Below are positions 58,418 to 64,000 of a stretch of DNA of 64,000 bases, in pieces. Source of the DNA: Streptomyces sp. NRRL S-340 (GTDB lineage: Bacteria; Actinomycetota; Actinomycetes; Streptomycetales; Streptomycetaceae). The stretch covers positions 1 to 64,000 of the forward strand of contig NZ_JOIY01000057.1 in assembly GCF_000720185.1 (NCBI RefSeq). The letters are read 5' to 3'. A model generated the notes under the pieces. The model was not told where the DNA came from, ran no database searches, and was given only the letters and a program-made list of their open reading frames with translations. The position numbers were made by a program, and so were the translations under genes. How positions within the stretch are numbered: the stretch's first letter is position 1; every line of letters starts with the position of its first letter.

Positions 58418-59832
58418 CACCACCCGCACCACAGCCCACCGGCCCCGGCACCGGCCACGACACCGGCACCGGCACCGGTCACGACACCAGCACCGGTCAC
58501 GGCACCGGCACCGATCCGGACTCCGGCCTGCTCGGGCCCGGGTGGGCCGCCTCCGCCGCCGCGTGCGGGACGAGCGACACCGCCTTCCTGCGGGCGCTGC
58601 TCGACGCCGAGGCCGCGCTCACCCGGGCACAGGCCTCGCTCGGCCTCGCCCCCGGGGCGGCGGCCGACGCGGTGACCCGGGCCGCGGACCCCGCCCGCTT
58701 CGACGTGCGCGCGCTCGCCGAGCGCGCCCGCGGCGGCGGCAACCCCGTGATCCCCCTGGTCGCGGACCTGACCGCAGCGGTGGGCGAGGAGTACGGCGCC
58801 TACGTCCACCGGGGCGCGACCAGCCAGGACATCATGGACACGGCGACGATGCTGGTCGCCGCCCGCACCCTCGACGTGGTCCTGGCCGACCTGGCCCGCA
58901 CCGAAGCGGCGCTGGCCCGGCTGGCCGCCGCCCACCGCGACACCGTCATGCCCGGCCGGACCCTCACCCAGCACGCCGTGCCGACCACCTTCGGACTCAA
59001 GGCGGCCGGCTGGCGGTCGCTGGTCCTCGACGCCCGGGACCGTGCCGCCGGCGTCCGCGCCGCGCTGCCCGCCCAACTCGGCGGTGCGGCGGGGACCCTG
59101 GCGGCCTTCTCGGCGTACGGTGCCGCCGACCCGACCGCGCTCGCGGCGGCCTACGCCCGCGAACTGGGCCTGCGTGAGCCGCTGCTGCCCTGGCACACCC
59201 TGCGCACCCCGGTCGCCGACCTGGCCGGGTGCCTCGCCTTCACGGCGGGCGCGCTGGGGAAGGCGGCGGCGGACGTGCTGGTCCTGTGCCGTACCGAGAT
59301 CGCGGAGCTGGCGGAGGGCAGCGGGGGCGGCTCCTCCGCCATGCCGCACAAGGCGAACCCCGTACGCGCCACCCTGATCGCGGCCGCCGCCCGCCGCGCC
59401 CCGCAGCTCGCGGCCACGCTGTACGCCTCGATGGCGGCCGAGGACGAGCGGCCCGCGGGCGCCTGGCACGCCGAGTGGGAGCCGCTGCGCGACCTGCTGC
59501 GGCTGGTCGGCGGCGCGGCCCGCGACGCGGCGGAGCTGACCGGGGGGCTGCGGGTGGACGCGGACGCCATGCGGGCGCACCTCGGCCTGACCCACGGGCT
59601 GATCGTCTCCGAGCGGCTGTCGGCCGGGCTGGCCCCGCTGCTCGGCCGGGCCCGCGCCAGGAAACTGCTCACCGAACTGGCCCGCCGGGCCTACGCCGAA
59701 GGTCGGGACCTCGGTGAACTCCTCGCCGCCGAACCCGAGTTGCGGGACGCCGACCTGGCCGCGCTCACTGACCCGACCCGCTGCACCGGCTCCGCCGGAG
59801 CCCTCACCGACCGTGCTCTGGAGCGACGTTGA
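58414..59832 (+). CDS. pcaB: PcaB, 3-carboxy-cis,cis-muconate cycloisomerase
   Basis: A 472-residue member of the fumarase/aspartase superfamily that lactonises carboxymuconate. Signatures: VHRGATSQDIMDTA, GRTLTQHAVPTTFG and the superfamily loop GSSAMPHKANP with its catalytic Ser. The GTG start at 58414 overlaps pcaG. The first 35 residues are an unusual run of GHDTGTGTGHDTSTGHGTG repeats absent from the core fold. Without it the next good start is not obvious. The stop overlaps the pcaL TTG by three bases. Confidence 0.92.
   Translation: MTPPAPQPTGPGTGHDTGTGTGHDTSTGHGTGTDPDSGLLGPGWAASAAACGTSDTAFLRALLDAEAALTRAQASLGLAPGAAADAVTRAADPARFDVRALAERARGGGNPVIPLVADLTAAVGEEYGAYVHRGATSQDIMDTATMLVAARTLDVVLADLARTEAALARLAAAHRDTVMPGRTLTQHAVPTTFGLKAAGWRSLVLDARDRAAGVRAALPAQLGGAAGTLAAFSAYGAADPTALAAAYARELGLREPLLPWHTLRTPVADLAGCLAFTAGALGKAAADVLVLCRTEIAELAEGSGGGSSAMPHKANPVRATLIAAAARRAPQLAATLYASMAAEDERPAGAWHAEWEPLRDLLRLVGGAARDAAELTGGLRVDADAMRAHLGLTHGLIVSERLSAGLAPLLGRARARKLLTELARRAYAEGRDLGELLAAEPELRDADLAALTDPTRCTGSAGALTDRALERR
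58447..58513 (+). repeat. Short tandem repeats encoding the Gly-Thr-His tract of PcaB
   Basis: Repeats of GGCACCGG and CACGACACC-type units give the Gly-Thr-His-Asp stretch near the PcaB N-terminus. They stay in frame and look like a slippage-prone minisatellite inside a coding region. Confidence 0.6.
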
Positions 59833-61094
59833 CACTGCACCACCGTCTCGAAGGCCCCGCCTCGGCCCCCGCCCTGCTGCTCGGTCCGTCCCTGGGGACG
59901 TCGTACGCCCTGTGGGACGGGGTCGCGCCGGAGCTGGCCGTCTCGCACCGGGTCGTCCGCTGGGACCTGCCGGGGCACGGCGGCTCGGCGGCGGACCTCG
60001 TCGCGGCCGGGGCGACCGTCGGCGACCTCGCCTCTTTGGTGCTGGCGCTCGCGGATTCGCTGGGCGTCGAGCGGTTCGCGTACGCGGGGGTGTCGCTGGG
60101 CGGCGCGGTGGGACTCCACCTGGCCGTGCACCGTCCCGAGCGTCTGACGTCGTTGGCGGTGATCTGTTCCTCGGCCCACTTCGGCGGTGCGCGGGCGTGG
60201 CGGGAGCGGGCCGAGCGGGTCCGCCGCGAGGGTCTTCGGTGGCTGGTGGAGAGCGCGAACTCCCGCTGGTTCGCGGGTGACTTCACGGTACCGGGGCTGA
60301 TCCGCGACCACCGGGACGCCGATCCCGCGGCCTACGCCGCGTGTTGCGACGCGCTGGCCGCCTTCGACCTGACCGGCCGGCTGTCCGGGATCACCGTGCC
60401 CACGCTGCTGATCGCGGGCCGCCAGGACCCGGCCACGCCGCCCGCGCACCTGCGGGAGATCGCCGACGCGGTGCCCGGCGCGGCCCTGGTGGAGGTGCCG
60501 GGCGCCTCGCACCTGGCGCCCGCGCAGTGCCCGCGGGCCGTCCTGACCGCCCTGCGCACCCAGCTCGACGGCCCGGCCCCGCTGGGCATGCGGGTGCGGC
60601 GGGCGGTGCTGGGCGACGCCCACGTGGACCGGGCGCAGGACCGGCAGACGCCGTTCACCGCCCGGTTCCAGGACTTCATCTCCCGCTACGCCTGGGGGGA
60701 GATCTGGACCGATCCGACGCTGAGCCGGCGTGAGCGCAGCATGATCACCATGACGGCGCTGGTGGCGCACGGCCACTACGACGAGCTGGCGATGCACGTC
60801 CGGGCGGCGCGGCGCAACGGCCTGACGCCCGAGGAGATCGGCGCGGTACTGCTGCAGAGTGCCGTGTACTGCGGGGTGCCGGCGGCCAACTCGGCGTTCG
60901 CGGTGGCGCAGCGGGTCCTGGCCGAGGAACCCGTCGAGCGGTCGCGCCCCGATCCCGGCGCGCAGCCCGCCGCGCCGGCCGCAGAGGAGTCCGGCGGGCG
61001 GCCCGGAGAGCGGTCCGGCGAGAAGCCCGCCCAGACACCCGGAGAGGAGACCGGCGCGCAGCCCGCCCAGCGGTCCGGCGAGGAGACCGCCTAG
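59829..61094 (+). CDS. pcaL: PcaL, fused 3-oxoadipate enol-lactonase and 4-carboxymuconolactone decarboxylase
   Basis: A 421-residue fusion of PcaD and PcaC, as known from other actinobacteria. Residues 1-250 form an alpha/beta hydrolase with nucleophile Ser89 in AGVSLGG, and HLAP near residue 235 supplies the likely His. Residues about 258-370 form the decarboxylase (FQDFISRYAWGEIWTDP, SRRERSMITMTALVAHGHYDEL in parts, and GVPAANSAF). The last 50 residues are Pro/Gly/Glu/Ser repeats without counterpart in the family. The TTG start has GGAG five bases upstream and overlaps the pcaB stop. Confidence 0.94.
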   Translation: MTLHHRLEGPASAPALLLGPSLGTSYALWDGVAPELAVSHRVVRWDLPGHGGSAADLVAAGATVGDLASLVLALADSLGVERFAYAGVSLGGAVGLHLAVHRPERLTSLAVICSSAHFGGARAWRERAERVRREGLRWLVESANSRWFAGDFTVPGLIRDHRDADPAAYAACCDALAAFDLTGRLSGITVPTLLIAGRQDPATPPAHLREIADAVPGAALVEVPGASHLAPAQCPRAVLTALRTQLDGPAPLGMRVRRAVLGDAHVDRAQDRQTPFTARFQDFISRYAWGEIWTDPTLSRRERSMITMTALVAHGHYDELAMHVRAARRNGLTPEEIGAVLLQSAVYCGVPAANSAFAVAQRVLAEEPVERSRPDPGAQPAAPAAEESGGRPGERSGEKPAQTPGEETGAQPAQRSGEETA

Positions 61095-61200
61095 AGGTCC
61101 GGCGTGAAGTCCGGCGCGGAGCGCACCTGGCGGAGCCTGCCGAGCGGTCCGGGCAGGGGTCCGGTGAGGAGCCCGTTCAGTGGTCCGGGCAGGGCCCGGC
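60950..61200 (+). repeat. Degenerate GTCCGG-rich minisatellite across the PcaL stop codon
   Basis: Units of about 15-30 bases built around GCGGTCCGGCGAG and AAGCCCGCCCAG encode the PcaL tail (SGGRPGERSGEK, TGAQPAQRSGEE). They continue past the TAG at 61092-61094 into non-coding DNA to about 61200, still in similar phase. The rest of the gap before the next gene (to 61295) holds nothing recognisable. Confidence 0.6.
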
Positions 61201-61295
61201 GAGGAGGCCGTCGGAGGGGGCTCGGGCCGGCCGTGGCCCCGGCGGCGGCGGCCGCCGAAGGGGTGCCGGCCGGTGCGCCGGGTCCGCTCGCCGCG

Positions 61296-63974
61296 CTACC
61301 GCAGCCCGCGTCCCGACTTGAGGACCTCTCGCGCCTGGGCCGCCAGGCCGTCCGCGCCGCACGAACGGGCCAGGGCCAGGCCCTTGTTCAGCTCGGCGAC
61401 GGAACGCGAGGCGATGCCGTACTCGACGCGGGCGGCGGCGTGCTCGTACTGGCAGGGCGAGGCCTCCAGGTAGGTGACGGCCTGGGCTGCCAGACCGACC
61501 GCGCGCTGCCCGGTCTCCAGCGCGGCGGCGCAGCGCAGTGCCTCCCCTATGGCGGTGTCGGTGCCGAACCGCTCGGCCTGGCGCCGGACGTCGGCGGCGA
61601 GCCGTGCCGCACGGCCGGGCTCCTCGGTGGCGAGGGCGCGGGCCAGGTCGGCCGCCCAGGGCACCATGACCGGGTTGTGGTGGCCGCGGACCGCCGCCGC
61701 CTTCTCGGCGGCCTCCAGTTCGGCCACGCCCTCCTTGGTGCGGCCGGCGGCGAGCAGCAGCCTGCCGCGGACGCTGCGCGGGTCGGGGATCACGATGGTG
61801 GCCGGGTAGGGCGGGGCGAACCCGTAGCGCTCGGCGATCTCCCAGGCCTCCTCGACGTGGCCGCGGGCGAGCAGGGTGTCCACGAGGTTGCAGGTGGCGG
61901 TCCAGTACAGGGGAAGCCCGCGGCCGACCCGCTCGGCGATGCGCAGCGACTCGCGCAGGGCCGCCTCCGCCTCGCGCAGCCGGCCGCGCCTGCGGTGGCC
62001 GAGACCGACGTAGGCGTGGGCGAGCGCGAGGTGGCCGCCGTTCCAGTGGGCGCTCTCGTAGGCCCGCAGGGCTTCGTTGTAGAGGGTTTCGGCGCGGTCC
62101 AGGCGGTCGCTGTAGGCGTAGGCGCTGGCGAGCATCAGCAGCAGTTCGATGCCCCACTCGGCGTCGGTCCAGCCGAGGCCGGGTGCGAGGCGGCCGTTGA
62201 CGAGGGCGCGGTCGCACAGTTCGACGACCTCCTCGGCGTTCTCGCCGCGGGCCATGGCGTCGAAGCCGCGCAGGATCAGCAGGGCCCGCTCGGAGTTGTC
62301 CCGCCCGGTGCAGCCGGCGGCGAGTTCGGCTAGCCGTTCGGAGCGGTCGGGGGTGATGGTCTCGCCGGTGTGCAGGCCCTCCCACATGTACTGGACGGCG
62401 TGCAGCCGCAGCCGGACGGGGCCCGGGGCGTGGCGGGCGGCCTCCGCCTCGATGGTGCGGACGGCCTCCTCCAGCTGGTTGTTGTGCAGCAGCGCCTGGG
62501 AGAGCCGCCAGACCGCGTCCACCCGGATGCCGCCGTCCAGGCCGGGCATGCTCAGCGCCAGCTGGAGGTGGTCGATGGTGGTGGCGGGGGCGGTGAGCAG
62601 GGTCGCGCAGCCCAGTTCGTACAGGACGCGGGCGTGCACGTCGGGGGTGGGCGGCTCCAGCAGGGCCCGCTCCAGGCAGCGGCGGGCCGCTTCGGGGGCG
62701 CCGACGGCGAGGTGTTCGCGGGCGGCCTGGCGCAGTTGCTCGACGAGTTCCTCGTCGTCGTCCGGGTGGACTTCGAGCAGGTGCCGGGAAGCGGCCGCGG
62801 CGCCGAGGCCGCAGTCGGCGACGACCTGGGCGGCGATGCCGTGCATGGCGGTGCGCAGGGCGTCGGGGATGGAGTTGTAGACGGCGGTGGCGATGAGCGG
62901 GTGCACGAACTCCAGGTCGCTGTCGCCGCCCCGCGCGCTCGCCGGGTCGGGTTCGGTGAGGATGCGGGCGCCGCGCAGCAGACCGGCGCAGCGCACCGCG
63001 TCCTGGTGGTCCATGGTCGCGAGCCGGGCGACGAGGTCGACGGAGATGCCGGTGCCCAGGATGGCGGCGGCCCAGGCGAACCGGGTGGCGTCGATGCCGA
63101 GTTCTTCGAGGCGGGCGACGAGTCCGCCGCCGCGGGCGGTGCGGTTCAGCTCGCGCAGTTCCCCGGCGTGCGCCTCGACGGGTTCCAGTTCGCTGTCGCG
63201 CACCTTGGCGAGGAGTTCGACGGTGTCGTAGGGGTTGCCGCCGGTGACCGCCCACACCTCGCGGCAGAAGGGGGCGTCGGCGTGCGTGCCGAGGGTGGTG
63301 CGGGTGAGGTGGGCGGTGGCGTCGGGGGACAGGGAGCTGAGGGTGTGGACGCCCGCGGCGGCGGCGACGGTCTCCAGCAGGCGGGCGCCGTCCCCGCTGA
63401 CCTCGCCGGGGCGGCGGGTCACCACGAGGAGGACGGACAGCTCGTCGAGGCGTTCGGCGAAGGCGGCGAGCCAGCGCAGGCTCTCCTCGTCGGCCCAGTG
63501 GGCGTCGTCGACCAGGAGCACGAGCGGCCAGTCGCGGGAGGCCAGCCGGCTCACCGCGTCGACCAGGCCCTCGCACACGCTGCGCGGGTCGGCCTGCCCC
63601 TCGCCGGGCTCCGCTATGCCGAGGGCCGGTCCCGCGATGCCGTACCACTCGCCGAGGTACTCGCGGGCCTCTTCGGGCATCAGCGACAGCAGCGCGGGCT
63701 GCAGCAGTTGCCGTACCACGTTGAACGGGACGGAGCGCAGGATCTCGCCGCCGCGCGCCGACCACACCGTGCAGCCGCGCTCCTCGGCGATGCGGCGGGT
63801 CTCGGCCAGCAGGGCCGTCTTGCCGAGTCCGGCCTCGCCCTGCAGGACCAGCAGTCCGCCGCAGGACGCGCGGTCGGCGCGCAGGTCCTCCACCGCGCGC
63901 AGGATGGTGGTGACTTCCTCGTCGCGCTCCCACAGGGAGGCCGAGGCGGCCGCTTTCGGCCGTCCCTCCGTCAT
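61296..63974 (-). CDS. Large AAA/STAND ATPase with TPR-like repeats, LuxR-regulator-like but without HTH
   Basis: An 892-residue protein resembling large LuxR (LAL/MalT-like) regulators. The N-terminal ATPase has Walker A GEAGLGKT at 46-53, Walker B LVLLVDDAHWAD near 151-162 and the VTGGNPYDTVELL sensor region. A long helical repeat domain (about 400-880) follows. Such regulators normally end in a LuxR helix-turn-helix of about 65 residues, but this frame stops after AREVLKSGRGLR and no HTH is found in any frame up to the next gene. It may be truncated or work through a partner. ATG at 63974; convergent with pcaL. Confidence 0.85.
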   Translation of the reverse strand: MTEGRPKAAASASLWERDEEVTTILRAVEDLRADRASCGGLLVLQGEAGLGKTALLAETRRIAEERGCTVWSARGGEILRSVPFNVVRQLLQPALLSLMPEEAREYLGEWYGIAGPALGIAEPGEGQADPRSVCEGLVDAVSRLASRDWPLVLLVDDAHWADEESLRWLAAFAERLDELSVLLVVTRRPGEVSGDGARLLETVAAAAGVHTLSSLSPDATAHLTRTTLGTHADAPFCREVWAVTGGNPYDTVELLAKVRDSELEPVEAHAGELRELNRTARGGGLVARLEELGIDATRFAWAAAILGTGISVDLVARLATMDHQDAVRCAGLLRGARILTEPDPASARGGDSDLEFVHPLIATAVYNSIPDALRTAMHGIAAQVVADCGLGAAAASRHLLEVHPDDDEELVEQLRQAAREHLAVGAPEAARRCLERALLEPPTPDVHARVLYELGCATLLTAPATTIDHLQLALSMPGLDGGIRVDAVWRLSQALLHNNQLEEAVRTIEAEAARHAPGPVRLRLHAVQYMWEGLHTGETITPDRSERLAELAAGCTGRDNSERALLILRGFDAMARGENAEEVVELCDRALVNGRLAPGLGWTDAEWGIELLLMLASAYAYSDRLDRAETLYNEALRAYESAHWNGGHLALAHAYVGLGHRRRGRLREAEAALRESLRIAERVGRGLPLYWTATCNLVDTLLARGHVEEAWEIAERYGFAPPYPATIVIPDPRSVRGRLLLAAGRTKEGVAELEAAEKAAAVRGHHNPVMVPWAADLARALATEEPGRAARLAADVRRQAERFGTDTAIGEALRCAAALETGQRAVGLAAQAVTYLEASPCQYEHAAARVEYGIASRSVAELNKGLALARSCGADGLAAQAREVLKSGRGLR

Positions 63975-64000
63975 CCCGCTACCTCCCCAAGTCGCCCGAA

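Noticed and set aside
61177..61295. Frameshifted LuxR HTH downstream of the large ATPase
   Set aside because: All three frames were read; they give Pro/Arg/Ala-rich sequence with no HTH-like pattern.
1..64000. tRNA or rRNA genes
   Set aside because: No cloverleaf-like tRNA sequence with a GTTC T-loop and CCA-adjacent stem, and no rRNA-like stretch, was recognised; a covariance-model search would be decisive.

Overview
This is about 64 kb of a very GC-rich actinobacterial chromosome, almost certainly Streptomyces. The evidence is the GC-saturated third codon positions, frequent GTG and TTG starts, stop/start overlaps, and Streptomyces-type genes (an SsgA-like sporulation protein, a WhiB-like protein, a complete hopanoid operon). 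From memory, the gene order follows the S. coelicolor SCO67xx region in reverse. No rRNA, tRNA, CRISPR array or intact insertion sequence was seen.

Region 1-8.7 kb (minus strand) is a tightly overlapped hopanoid operon: hpnC, hpnD, a 46-residue small protein, hpnE, a polyprenyl diphosphate synthase, squalene-hopene cyclase, hpnG, hpnH, and the start of ispG running off the edge. HpnC/D/E make squalene, Shc cyclises it, HpnH adds adenosine and HpnG removes adenine. IspG and the prenyl synthase supply precursor. Region 9-16 kb (minus) encodes a poorly characterised surface-polymer or phospholipid pathway: Wzm/TagG-like permease with its ATPase, GT2 glycosyltransferase, two CDP-alcohol phosphotransferases, a glycerol-1-phosphate dehydrogenase-like enzyme and a nucleotidyltransferase. 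The ATPase carries an internal deletion with a frameshift and is probably a pseudogene, or an assembly collapse.

Region 16.6-34.3 kb is housekeeping and accessory: zitB (zinc exporter with a candidate Zur box), idi, an anti-sigma-like ATPase, an enoyl-CoA hydratase homologue, a GlxA/DJ-1 pair, tex, an ABC-F ATPase, a D-amino-acid oxidase-like protein, two secreted peptidases, an amino-acid permease and a MerR regulator. Region 34.3-41.2 kb holds a beta-oxidation operon (CaiB-like, FadA, FadB), a saccharopine-dehydrogenase-like reductase and endonuclease V. Region 41.5-50.6 kb holds a small basic protein, a secreted beta-propeller protein, ssgD, a GPP34 protein, an ABC-F gene with a long leader, an acyl-ACP desaturase under a large operator-like palindrome, a WhiB-like protein, a VOC protein and a LacI regulator.

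Region 50.9-54.4 kb has a divergent LigD-type polymerase and ATP-dependent ligase (NHEJ-type, no Ku in view) and a zinc alcohol dehydrogenase. Region 54.4-61.1 kb is the protocatechuate (beta-ketoadipate) pathway: a PcaV-type MarR regulator divergent from pcaI-pcaJ-(pcaF remnant)-pcaH-pcaG-pcaB-pcaL. The thiolase gene pcaF survives only as a short decayed N-terminal fragment followed by a perfect hairpin. The window ends with an 892-residue LuxR-like ATPase/TPR protein that lacks the expected C-terminal DNA-binding domain.
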